A stretch of 64,000 bases of DNA from Calliopum simillimum (Eukaryota > Arthropoda > Insecta > Diptera > Lauxaniidae), in contig OX638371.1 in NCBI GenBank assembly GCA_951812925.1, forward strand, positions 81,849,697-81,913,696, in the 5' to 3' direction. Below the pieces are notes generated by a model. The model searched no databases. It saw nothing but the letters and a program-made list of their open reading frames with translations, and was not told the origin of the DNA. Of the stretch, positions 13,030 to 26,600 are shown piece after piece. The stretch's first letter is position 1. The number at the start of each line of letters is the position of its first letter. Both the position numbers and the translations under genes were made by a program.

Positions 13030-13520
13030 AATTTCGTGTGTTGATAAAACATTTCATTTTGATGGGAAAAAACATCGCTGTAAGAAAAGCTTGGCGTGAT
13101 AAATATGGTCCGGGCTCTGTGTCCAGGCACGCTAAATTAAAATGCGGCCATACAGCTACTAATAATGCTAAACGCTATGTTCGGCCAAAATCGGTTTCGC
13201 GATTGCTGTTTTTCAAAGACAATGCACCTTGTTACAAGTCTATGAACACGATGATCAAAAGGAATTAAATACGCTTCGAATTGTTTTCCCATCCACCGTA
13301 CTCTCCAGATCTGACCCCCAGCGACTACTGTATTTTTGCAGTTATCAAAAAAATGCACCAGGGAAAGAAATATTTCTCAAATAAAGAAGCGATTGCCGAA
13401 AATTTAGCGTATTTTGAAGGCAAAACAAATCGTTCAACAAGAAAAGTATCGAAATGTTAGAGAAGCACGGGAATGATTATACGGCCCGTGAATAAGACTA
13501 TATTGATGAATAAAATCGAA
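13030..13520 (+). pseudogene. Mariner-type transposase relic
   Basis: The C-terminal half of a Tc1/mariner-type transposase can be read across several frames. FFKDNAPCYKS (near 13210-13240) holds the second catalytic Asp. HPPYSPDLTPSDY (about 13290-13325) holds the third, followed by a degraded tail (KKYFSNKEAIAENLAYFE). The N-terminal DNA-binding part and the first Asp are not recognisable. At least one frameshift and stops interrupt it. It differs clearly from the mariner copies at 28 and 32 kb. No terminal repeats were found. Confidence 0.7.
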
Positions 13521-13936
13521 TTTGACTAAAAAATTTGTGTTATCTTCGTTAGACCCGGAACTTATCAGCCGATATGTTAATTATAAAAATTTAAGGAAAA
13601 GTATTTTAAATGCTAACAATTTTCAGATAACAATAAGATTTTTAAATATAACGATTATTCTTCTGTGAAGGGTGACTTTGGAAAATTTAAGCAATTTGTA
13701 GTTTCTTAGTGAAAAGGTGTTGATAAGTGAAATGTTTATGAATTGTAGTGAATATAACAAAATACATTTGATTTACATATTGTTTAAGGATATAATGTAA
13801 ATATGCAAGCATGCGTTTCTTAAAGGAGACGTACATACATTTCGTAAGACTTTCAAGGAGGGAGGTTCATAATTTTATTACTTTTCCTTAAAAAAGTTTA
13901 TGTTTACTTTAAATTTCAGTTATTAACTTAAAGAAA

Positions 13937-14041
13937 GGGGTTATCGTGAATCAAGATTCCCGGGGAATTTTCTTAAATTGCAACAGAGAATGCACGGCAG
14001 TCCGAGAAAATTCCCCGGGAATCTTGATTTACGATAACCCC
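13937..14041. repeat. Near-perfect 105-bp palindromic element
   Basis: Two ~36-base arms, GGGGTTATCGTGAATCAAGA in each orientation and on to GATTCCCGGGGAATTTTCT, surround a ~30-base loop. Transcribed, it would fold into a very stable hairpin. It lies about 290 bp downstream of the TrpA1 stop codon, in or just beyond the 3' UTR. Confidence 0.7.
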
Positions 14042-14331
14042 CCATATTTTTTTGCTTTCAATGAAATATTTTTCTCAAAAAAACTTTAAAGAACATAACT
14101 GTGGACTTTTCCGACAAAAGAACTTAAGTCTCAAGCGCATAACTTGTGCTTGTATCGATACAAGCAATGTGATTTTTTCTTTTTACCAAGTGTTATTTTG
14201 TCGAAATTCCACATATATGTTTGTATGTGATTGAATTGATATCTTTTTTTTTTTTTTTTTTGTACAGTATAATAAGATAAAGCGATTTCAATGATGTACT
14301 TTACTTATTCAATTCAATATCACCGCCTTGA

Positions 14332-14633
14332 CTATAGACTTTTATTGAAACTCAATGCAGCTCGCAATTTATTGCGTATTCTAGGCGATGTCCAGCGTGA
14401 TCCTGTCGTAATATTACCATAATTTGATATCGTACGTAAATCGTTCGGTGATACACCTTCATCAACATCATCCGCCTCTGTTTTGATTTCCATTTTTTGA
14501 ACAATTAAGCGCAACAATTGATGCTGTTGGTCGAGGCTGCGGGTAATATCCCGTAATTTGCGTTTTTGTTTCTCAAGTTCAGTGTTGATATAATCTTCAT
14601 TGTTATCAAATGGCATAGCAGCATCGATGGCAT
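14332..14633 (-). CDS. TrpA1: TrpA1 last coding exon
   Basis: 302 nt, joining as NAIDAAMPFDNNEDYINTEL. It then carries a heptad-like charged coiled coil (EKQKRKLRDITRSLDQQH) and an acidic stretch (TEADDVDEG). It ends LRAALSFNKSL with stop TAG at 14332-14334. Acceptor CAACTAG. I see no clear AATAAA in the first ~100 bases downstream. Confidence 0.94.
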
Positions 14634-17600
14634 CTAGTTGTGAGAGAAAAATAAAAGGTTATGAAAATGTTTGGAAAATAAAGTTGCCTAACCATAACAT
14701 GCATGCATTATCTAAAGTCATCACATACAAAAAGGGAATTACATTCAACGCCTCTATAGTAGTCATAACATGCATTTGTTTATGGCACATTCAGCAAAAT
14801 ATTGCTGGTCCACTTAATCTACCATAAACTTTTTTTTCAAATTGTTGTGTTGTGTGAATTGGAATGTCTTAATTACTTTTAAGAATATAAACGTCCTCAT
14901 TCACAAAAGCTTTTTGAGAAAATGAATGGCCTACTTTAACAATACCTTTAGTAAAAGTACAAGTCAATCATTCAGGCATATTCCGAAATCCGTTTGATTT
15001 CAATTACTTTTCATTTAGGTAGCTCTTTGTTGAAAACGGTGAGTCGAACGTTTAAAAGCATTGGAATCTCTTTTGAAGAGAATGACAAGTTCTACAAATA
15101 ATATTGATTTGCATTAACGAAAAAGTAACCATTTGGGAAATTTTCTTTAAAAAAACGCAAAAAGTCGAAAAATTAGATTTTATCAATTTTTTCCTAAATG
15201 GTTACATTTTCGTAACTACAGGGCAATATTATTTATAGAATCTGTAATTCTCCACAAAAAATATTCCAATACTTTTTATCATGGGATTCACCATTTTCAT
15301 CAAAAAACCTTCCGAAATTAAAAATCCTTGAAATCACATGGAATACGGCACAGGCCTGATTAATTTATCTTCGTAAAATTTTCAGGGTACGGAGAAACTC
15401 GCGAACGCTAATCGAGCAGTTCTGAATTTTGATGTAAAATTTTAATTTAATTTCATTTTATTTCTTCGTATATCATTTATTTTATTTGACAACTCGCGAA
15501 TTATATAAAAATTTTCGGCAGTCTCGATTAATTTAGATTAACCTTGAACTTTACACGAACGACCGCTCTCCGTACCATGAGACTTTCATAAGTTCGGACG
15601 AACATTTTCAGGTAACTCAATTTTTAGTTTTAAATTTAGGGATATTACGGGCAAATTACAATAAAAGAGGTTGTGTAAGTATGTCAAATTAATGTTTGAG
15701 AGCAAAATGTGGCTTCGTAGTTGCCAAAGTCCAATATATGATCACAGAATCATGGGGAACTCCAACCAAACATTTGTCTATTTTTGAAAGGAATTCACTC
15801 CATTGCATGCAAACTATGGTTGGGTTTTAAGTTGCAAAAGTAATATTACATACAGCAAAAATTATCTGACATATAACTCTAAAGTGTGGATAAATTTTTC
15901 AGATGAAAGTGCACAATTTTGAGTTAAAGAATGTCCGTCACCGATATCCATATGAATGTATGCATTTTCTTTGACAAACACTCAATGCCATCTGAAAGTG
16001 TTTTGTAATTTTCCAAGCCCAATGCAGTAGGAACTATATGACGCCAATCTAGATAAAAGGTCACGAGAGACATGAAGGCCATGAAAGGATAGTCTATTGT
16101 GCCAAAGCATATAATGCTTTCATAGGCTCGGAATTCTTCAGTGGAGTAACAAAAGCTTCAAAAATTAATTATTCAGGAATGGAAAGGTCTAGCCTTATTA
16201 GCGAAAATTATAACAAACCCCAAAAGGCATTCAAGTGGAAGTTATTTTAAACCTCAGCAGAAAAGTTATTAAAATTTGCATTAGTCGTAGACCGGTATAA
16301 AATAATTAAAGATTTTTTTTTTAAAGAAATGAAAGAAGACCCAGGTGATGATTATCTTTTTTTAATTTTGAAGAAATTTCTGAATTAATTTAAAGAAATT
16401 AAACTTTTATAAAAATCTTTTTGGAGAAAAATTTTTAAAAATTAATAGATAGACATGTTTTTTTTGGAATTTTTCAAATTTTCATTCGGGGTTATGCTTT
16501 GTTAAAGACTATGCGTTTCCATTTAGCCATTACATTTTATCTTTTACTTTTTCAAGTAGCAACATTTTTTGAATAAGTCGCAGAATTTGAGTATTTACTG
16601 AAATTTTTATAAATTTTATAATATTTAATTTACTAATGTCTTAAAGTTTTTGCACTTTGACTAACCAGCCACGGCTCGTTGAACTCGGTTTTACCTCGAT
16701 GTCGTCCCACTTCAGGTTTTTTTTTATGCAAAGTTATTCACTGGGGTCCAAATTTAAAAAAAAAAAGTTTTTTTATTTTAAAATCGGTCAATGAGTGAAT
16801 AGTTTTGCGTAAAAAAAACCTGAAGTGGGACGACATCGAGGAAAAACCAAGTTCAAACGAGCCGTGCAGCCTGACGAAGGCTTATATACCATTAAATAAA
16901 AATTTAAAATAAAAACTAAAAACCACTTTTGCGCACAAAAAATCAATTTTTCTTTTTCTCGTATACTTACTATCCTCGCTAAAAGGATTTGAAAACCATT
17001 TACGTAAAATAAAGTCCAAATAACCTAATTTACACTTGGCATTGTTTGGATACTCAATGAGTTCCATCTTGTCAATTTTTTGAAGCCACATTTGTGGTAA
17101 TTTACGCTCAAGTTCTGTATGCAGCACCACCTGAAATTAAAAAAATTTAATTGTAAAATTAAGTAAAATTTTATAATTTATATTTTAAAAACTTTGCATA
17201 TTACCTGCATAGCTAGACGCTTGAGTTGTGCATTTCGGCGTACAGATTCAATGTCACCAACAGCCAAACCGATGAGCAGATTCATTAATAAAATTGGCAT
17301 CAGTATCATAAAGACGCCTGTGAATGGTTTTGTTTAAAAAAGATTGTAGTTTATTAGATAATTCAAAGGCGAAAACAGTAAAGGAAAGCTCTGAGCAAAA
17401 GCTACTTAGGCGACCTCAGACAAGAGTGGCACCTCTTATATAAGCAAAAGCTTCAAAGTGCTATACTGGAAATGTTTGTTGAGATAATCCAACTAAATTT
17501 CATTCAGACGCAAAGAATAGTAAGCTCTGAGAAAAAATTAGGCAAACTCGGACAAGAGGGCGTGGAATCTCCCACACAAGCAAAATTTTGAAAATACTGC

Positions 17601-20600
17601 AGCTAAGGGTATTTAATGTTTGACCAGGCCAAAGGTAACAATCACCCATCACTAGTTTTATTTTTAAGTGCTTATACATTAAAAGTAATTCCCCGGTTTC
17701 CTAATGACTTCTAAACCGGATTTACTGAGAAGCTGACCTGTCGCAACAAAATGGATAGCATATTCGCGTTCAGGAGACCAAATACACTAAAAACAGTTTC
17801 CAAAACTCTTGAAGTTTTCAAAAGCGTAAAATTTGTTGTACAGTGTAAAAACTTGGAGTAAACGAACAGACTGTATGTATGCATATTTTCTTTTCAGGGT
17901 CGTGGCACTGCTCATTGTAAAACAAAAAGTTTTAATATCCTTCAATAAAATACAAAAAGTTTTTAATGTTTTTTTTTATTTAGGGGCATGATACCGCCCA
18001 CTTAAAAACATAATGGTCATAATGGTTATCGTTCCTTAGTGCTAACACTATCTCAATACCAAATTTCATAAAAATCGATGTAGCGACTTAGCCGTGAGAT
18101 CGATTTTTCCATTTAGGGACGTGACACCGCTGCACTGCTCCTTCTCACAACCTTTTCAACAAAAAAAAAATCAAGCGAATATGATCAGACTTAAGCATAA
18201 ATCAGGGACAGGGACAACTTTGGCAAAAAGCCGGATTAAAAATTTACCAAATCTTAAAACAAACACTTACTCAATATAACAAATGATGTTATGGGAACCT
18301 TCAACTGATTGCTATAATAAGTGTTTACATAGGTGCCAACAAAGTCCATTTCACCCAGCATCATTGAGAACGTACGTAGCAATGACATTGGTATATTAGA
18401 AAATGATAAATGATTTGGTTGAGGATCAACGATCTGCAAATATATTGTTTATAATAAAAATATTACAAAAATAGCACTGAAGTTAAACAAATTCCTACCT
18501 TCGATAGCAATATATAAAAAGCTAAACCAAAGGCAATTATCAGTATAGAAAAGACCATCAGCACTTTAATGAGCGTTTGCAATATCTCCAAAAACATTAC
18601 CACATAAATGCCAACCTTTTAAAGAAAAAGAAAAGAATTAAAAAAACATTTGAAAAATAAGTTACAACAAATTTAGCGTTCAGACACTACTAACCTGATC
18701 AAAACGTTGCAAAAATAGCAAAAGTCGAAACCATGAGAGAAAGACCGCTATAGAGGCAGCTGAATAATGTAACGTATTAATACCGCCATCGGCTTTAAAA
18801 GCTGGTGCCACCATAATTAAAGTTGATATGTATAGTATCCATGAGATCATGTTAACAGATTCCGATATATAATGCAAACGTTGCTGATACATCTGTACAA
18901 TTTCTCGTAAGGAATTAAGTCCAATATACACCACAATACCGATAGCACAAAATACAATCGCTGTCGAACGATGAATACATTCGTAACTTTCCATAGTAAT
19001 GACTTCAGTGCGATTATTGGAATTGAGACTGCATATAAAGACCACAAAGTTTTTCCAGAATTTTTCGATTACTATCTCAATATCACTTACCTTCGCTCCA
19101 ATGCAGTTTTATTCGTTGGGTGCCGCAGTTCAATGCCATTCATCATCAGCGACGAATATACAGTGACCAAAAGTAAGAATATCGAATAAATTAGAAGATT
19201 GGTCAGATGAAAGTATTTGCCATAGGAATTCCATTTCATTTGTAAATATTTTTGACTGAGTGGATGTGCTAACAGTTCGACGCGTCCATGATTGACCATG
19301 GTCTATAGGAGGATTTGGGTATATAAAATTATAAAATTATTAGATGTACTTGAAAAATTGTACCACATACAAGTGAGACAGCGCACGAAATCAGACACAC
19401 ACACACACAAAAAAATTATGAAACTATTTGTTTTTCTAAAAAAAGGTCACCTCGGTAAAAAAACAAAATGAGGTTTCTATGGTATATTAAGTATATATGA
19501 ATAATGATTACTTTTTATTGTAATAATGCCATTGATTTTATACCGAAAATGTCTGAGTTTATTTTTCTTTGGACTCACATTGACTACACATAGTGGTGTT
19601 TCACGCCAATCAGGGTCATCAAGTAAACTACGTTTAGCTTCTCTTTCTTCAGGAGTTAAGGTAAATGGACGAAATGAATATTTTATCTAAATAAAGATAT
19701 TGAAAAATATATAAAAAACTTTTAATTTCACATGTTAGGTCTGTCCGAAAACTATCCGTTTTTGTAATGTAATAGGATGCGCACTTTATTTCAAAAAATT
19801 GATACTGGCTCCTCTTCAAAGCAGTATTTTAACTGAGACTGAGGTAAAAAAAAGTCTGATTCAAAATAGACTTGAAGTAAAATTTGATGTTATGTTAAAA
19901 TAAATTAAAACAGAAAACGAATGATCCGATAAAATTCAATAAATTTCAGATGTTATTGAGGATCTGAGACACTGAGAAAAGTTCTGTTTTTTATCAAAAA
20001 TAAAAAAACAAGCCGTAAATGATATCGGTTAGTATTGAAACAACTTAATAAAGTTTGATAAAATTTAAAAAGTACTCGTAACATACTCTATTAAAAAATA
20101 TTGTTTTTATTTTATGGTATAGAAAAGTATCGAATAATTTCGAAAAAATCCATTACACAATTAGCCATTAGAAGTCAGAAAGTATCAATTAAAATCAAAA
20201 GAAGGCATCAAACAAGATCGGAAAATATTGCAAAAATAACGAAGAAACCAATAACAGTCTGCGCGTAAGATTAAATCAGTATATTGATACTAAACAAAAT
20301 CCTGAGGCCATTCCGTCATGGTTCTACAACACAACAGGTTGAAGTTACTAAAATCAAGTTGTCTTGAAGAGAGAACGGAACAAAAACGATTCTTTTTTTT
20401 TTTAAGACAAGTTTAGTAACTTTGGAGACGTCCAAAAAGAGAGCCATACAGGTGTGACGAATTTCGATGGTTTTTGGTTGGGAATTTCAAGCTGTCTGAC
20501 CAATTTTCCATTTTCTGGAAAAGCGGAAAAATTGTTCTGCATAGCTTAGTTTATTTTTTCAGCCAGACGAATCCGCGGGAAGAGTTAGCGATGAAATCTT

Positions 20601-23600
20601 TTAACGCAGGAATTTCGAGCTACTTTCGAGCTAAAAACATTTTCCGGAAAACTCCCAATTTTTCCGGAAAATGCCAAACAAGTTTTTTTATGGCTAACTT
20701 TATTTTTTTCAGCCAGACGAATCCGTGGGAAGAGCTGACCTTGAATGAAGTTTTTTCCGGAAAAACTTAAATTTCCCCGGAAAATCCCAAAAAAGTTTTT
20801 AAGGGCTTGCTTTATTTTTTCAGCCAGACGAAAACATGAGAATATTTGGCGATCATTTCATTTGACACACTAATTTCGAGCTAGTTTCGAGCTTATCAAA
20901 AACGAAAAGTGTTTTCCGGAAAACCCCAAACTTTCCCGGAAAATCCCAAAAAACCCTTTTTATGGCGGTATGTATGTATGTGTTCTCCTTTAACTCCTAG
21001 GAGGAGCATAGGGCCAATTCATTCTTATGGCGGTGCCATGACATAATCCCCATGGACATAATCCCCATTTCGTAAATGGGTGTTATGTCTGCAAATTATT
21101 GGATAAATTACCGACTGATCCGCGGTCGAAGGCCGCCGCGAAGCCGGTGTTGGATTTTTGGGAGTTTTAAATCAAAGTTGGATAGTTTCTGGACATACCT
21201 TGAATATCGTTTTTGTAATCAAACCCTTATTGTAAATAGAGCTAAAATATTGAATGCGAAATAGAAATAATCAATGAAGTTCATTTTGTCACAATAGGCA
21301 AGAAGATATAGTGTGCAACAAATGATGTGTAAGTGATTTTAACATTTTATACAAAAATTAAAAATCCTTGCCAAAAAAAAAGGAAAAAGAATTTAAGGAC
21401 TTAAAGAAAGAAGTGTAATAATTCATTCAGCTCATTTTTAAAGACAGTGTCGGCCAAACGCACATAACCATTTCTATACGTATTATTTTGCAAAGCAAAA
21501 ATTTTATGAAGAAACGCAAAGTGATTTTGATTGCTTAAAAGGTCAACTGGGACTAAAAAACATTGTGAGCAAATTGATTATGTACGTGCAAAAGCATAAA
21601 AAAGCTCACGAACCATATAACTGACAGTCAAAGCTTTGAATTATTTAGTAATGACTCGTTCGCGAGTATGCTTTCGCAGTTGAGATCTCGATTGCTTTGA
21701 TATTATTAGAAGTATTTTCTAATGCTCAAAGCTTTTAAAGTTTTATTCTTTGTTTCTTTCTTTGAACACAAGCATACATGTGGTTAACACTCTTTTTGGC
21801 CATCACTGCTATAAATTCTCATGCGCTTTCTCTCTTTATTCATTCGAAATACAAGTGCTTACATTTAAGGCTGGCAATGGTGCCGTATTCGCTAATGAGA
21901 TCGGTTCTCCAGTTTTTTCATCGATTTTGTCAAACATAAAAGGACATTGCAGGAATGCAAACGAATACTTAATCTACAGTGGTGAGGGTGCACATATGTT
22001 TTTAGTTTTTGTTTTACCCACATCAAGTCACATTTGTGTATGTGATTTTGTTATTGCAAGGAAATATATATTAAGTGATATAAAGAGAAAAAATAATTAT
22101 CAAAGAAGTATGTTTTAAATTTTCCTGAAGCTTTTAATAATTTTTTTTTGTTTAATTTCTTCATTTTGGCGTAGCTCTACTTTTATTGAGAGCCCTATTT
22201 GTTATTTACTTACATAGAAACTTTTTGAATCTTTCTTGCAATTGGCTTTTGTAATGCACTTATCCTGTACTGCCTCAAATACTTTGGGCATCGATGCAAT
22301 TAACGCCAGTGTAACACATGGATGTTTATCGGATTTCAGCTTCATTATTTCATTAGCGCGTTCCTCATGCGTTACCATGGCCAATGCAGCTTCTGGATAC
22401 TTGTAGTAGATGGCGTAGTCAATAGCGCTCATATCCAAATAATTGTAAAGTAATTTGCAACTCATCGAAAGCAAAACAGCGATAGAATGTGGCTTGTTCT
22501 CCATTGTCGCCAAATGGAGTGCAGTATTCTGGTAAAATTAAATACATTCCCAAATTATTTGATATCACAGAAAAAGTTTAGAGAGTGAGTAGTAAAATTG
22601 TAACAAGTTTCAACTGAAATATATTTATTGTGGTTTATTGTAGGACCTTTCAAAAAGTGTTTTGACTGTAGAGAAAGCTTTGGCAAGATAACTCAGTAGA
22701 AAAATTCACACAGATAGCACCTAAATAAGTTTTGGGTTTATTGATTCTATTAGAAACATAAATAATTTTCAAATTTCAAAAATGCCACTCTTCTAACATG
22801 GACCCTTGAAGTATACTATATATTTTTGTATTTTCTATTCAAAAACAACATAGCATACTTTTAGGGTCTACATCAAAGAGAGAAAGAGAAATACAATATA
22901 AACGTTATAGGTTAGACAGACGACAGCTTAAATCCGGCTTATAGACGTAATAATGCGAATCTTTTTATTGCATGATTTTAGGCATTTTTCGTATACATAT
23001 TTCATAGACATTAACCGAAGAGATATATAACCAAGAGACGCAAAGAAGCCTTGGAGCAATTTTTTGGAGTTTGTACTAGCCATAGACGGTAGCTTTGACG
23101 AATTTAGAAGTTAAACGGCAGCGTAATTCAACCAAAAAATCTGTATACATCTCTTCTCATCCGTAAGCGAAGGAATATAAATAGATTTATTGGTTGAATT
23201 AAGCTGCTGTTCAACTTCTAAATTCGTCAAAGCTACCGTCTATGGCTAATACAAACTCCAAAAAATTTCTCCAGTGCTTCTTTGCGTCTCTTGATTATAT
23301 ATCTCTTCGCATTAACTTCGCATTCATCAAAAACAAGATTAATAGTGAAGTTAGCATCAGAAAAGCCGCTGAATTGGGAATATTCTTTTAGTCAATGTCT
23401 AAGGAATATGTATTTAAAAATGCCCAAATTCATGCAATAAAAGGATTCGCATTATTCCGTCTGTAATCCGGATTGGGGCCTAATAAGCAGGTCAAACGAC
23501 AGTTCTAATGCCCCAGACAGAGGGCAGCTCTAATGCACATTAGAGACGCAATAATGTGAAACTTTTTATTGCATGATTTTAGTCATTTTTTAAATACATA

Positions 23601-26600
23601 TTTCATAGACATTGACTAAAAGAAAATTTCCCAATTCAGGGTCAAAAAAATTCTAAAACATCAAAAACAAGATTAATAGTGAGTGAAGCATCAGAAAAGC
23701 TAATTCGAATTTTTTGGACCCTGCATTGGGAAATTTTCTTTCAGTCAATGTCTATGAAATATGTATTTAAAAAATGCCTAAAATCATGCAATAAAAGTTT
23801 TCACATTATTGCGTCTGTAATGTGCATTAGAGCTGCCCTCTGTCTGGGGCATTAGATTCTTAAGTGCAACTTTCTATTCGAAATGTGATTTCGAGAATTC
23901 CCAAACCCACACAAAATTACAATACCACAGAAGTAATTGTTCAAAAAACTCCAAGGAAAGATCGAATTTTCTATACCATCTGGCATAAGTACTCGTAAAT
24001 TTTTCCAAATTTAAAAAATTAAAACTCAACTCACCCCATCCTTGTCCACTTGATCCAATAAATGTGAATGCACTGAATGCAAAAGCTCTATGGTTTGCGT
24101 GTAACCGGACATCGCTGCCAACTGCAATGGATTACGGCCATTATGATCACGATGCAATAGTGCACCACGATTCAATAATAATTGCACAACACGCGTATGT
24201 CCCTGCTGTGAGGCAATATGCAAAGGCGTCAAACCCTCACCATCACTTTCGTTGATAATAAATGAACCCTTCTCCGAATCTAACAATTGCCGCACGGTAT
24301 TGTAACGTCCATATCGTGCGGCAAAATGCAATGGACTTTCATTGTTGTTATTCTTTAAATTTATGCAGGCTCCCAAACGGATAAGATTCTCTAGTGAGCG
24401 TATATGTCCATCACGACTTGCATAGTGTAATGGTGAACATCCTGTATTGTCCTTTTCGTTGAGCAATTGCTCTAGTTGCTTATGCGATTGGGTTTTTTCA
24501 ACCTCATCTGCAAATTCCGGTAATCGTCCACCATTCATAATGACAAAATGTAGAACATTTCGGGCATTTGCATCTTTAATGCTGATATTTGCACCCAGAC
24601 GTATGAGTACGTTAACTGTTTTCCAGCCGCTACGCGAAGAAGCCAAGAGCAGTGGCGAACGATGTTCCTTGTCGAGTGCATTCATATCAGCTCCCTCGCT
24701 AACAAGATACTCAACAATATCGGGATGATCAAACATTGAGGCACAGTGTAGTGGTGTCATCTTTTGCACATCAGTGCAGGTTAAGCAGTTCTTTTTCTCA
24801 AGCGGTTGCATAGTGAACATAAGTTTTACAATTTCGATGGCACCCTGAAAATGAATGCCAAAGAATTTAGAATATGTCGGGGGAAAATAAATTTTGCGGA
24901 AAAAAAGTGTTTGGATAAAAATCTCTTTCTACGAATTTATATATATGCATTTTTTCTTTTTAAAGAAAAAGATTTTACCATATATTGCTTAATAAACATA
25001 AATTCAAGTATGTACGAGTATTTTATTAAAATGTTGGCAGTTTGTTGCGAAACCTTCTCATGAAAAGTTCACAATCATTTTAGAAGAATAACTAAATATT
25101 AGTAATTTATGCAGAAATTCTAACACCTCAAACTGACTATTTCAATACCTTTCTTAATTGTAACCACAATAACACGCTACGACATTTGAATTCTGTTTGT
25201 ATAATAAATATATTAAATTCACACAACCGTAATGTAAAACAGCATGCCCGGACATCCTTGCGAAAACACAAAATTTATGTACAACGACTGTTAGGGTGCA
25301 CCTTTTATATTCATAAGTATATCCAAATTTTAAAAGATATGTGAAGGTTTTATAAAAAACAATTCGTCAAAAACCTATTTTTTTTTAAGGAAAAATTATT
25401 GCTGTGAAACAATGATGAAAGTTTGCTTGAATTTAAAATCTGGAAACTTTTTTACAAATCCAAACACCTAATTATTGGATGAACAGCTTTTGCCTTCCTT
25501 AGAAATGACATAGTCCTGACTTTTTTAACTCTTTTAGAATTTGTTTTTAAATGAAACACCTTCTTCCATTCAAATTGACAAAAGTAAGGAACTATTTTAA
25601 GACATATTCAAGTTATTTTGAGGATATTCTGTATATGAATAAATGGATGATAAAATTTTGAATTAAACAGACGAACGTTGAAGTTTTGATTTACAACGTA
25701 CCTACACTTAAATATCAATGAAGTGCTTTTAAGTATTATATGCTTTTATATGTAAGTTGGTAGATCCTTTTTTGTATTTTTATGGATTTTAACGCGCCGA
25801 CGAAATCATAATGAAATCCTATCTAAAACACTGTTATGAACCCAGGCCGTCCGCCTCAGGAACTTTGTCGAATGCTTAGGCATTCAGACTCTACGAATAT
25901 CGACACAAACCTATTTTCTTTCACAGCTTGTTATTGCTTAGGCATAGTAGTTTATTGAAAACGAAAAATTCTTTTGAATACGAGGGGCACTATTTATATT
26001 TCGGGAACTGGCAACATCATAATAAAGTTTGACATTTTTTAGCATAAACGTACTCACAACGTTTTGATGTACAAGTGCTATTTGTTTTGTTTACAGTGAG
26101 TTAAGAAATTAATTTTTCCATTGATAATTTAAGCGACTGATAAATTATGGGGTTTCCAACGAGAACAAACGTTTTTTACAACTAAGTGTTCATGCAAAAT
26201 CAAATGTATTGAATTGAAACTAATGTGCAAGGATGCGTCTATATTACAATATGTCACATGATGATTTTGCTTTATCAGTTCATGCACTGTATCGATGTTT
26301 TGTGGCACAACAACGGATTTTGGACGACCTTCACGGAATTCGTCGGCGACCGAACTACGACCACATTGAATTCACTATACCAACCATATACTGTGGTTTT
26401 TGACGGTGCTTTATCGCCATACAAAGAACAGAGTTCATCGACACATTTTTGTTGAGATAATCCACGTCGAAAGTTGTGAAAAATAATCCAACGAAAACCT
26501 CTTGAAATTTCCATTTTTTTGCCAAATTGAGTTTCTTAACTCACTGTAAACAAAACAAATAGCACTTATAGTTACATCAAAACGTTGCGAGTACGTTTAT

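Noticed and set aside
21750..22118. A 122-codon plus-strand frame
   Set aside because: It is the antisense shadow of the TrpA1 alternative exon 21863-21973 and has no similarity of its own.
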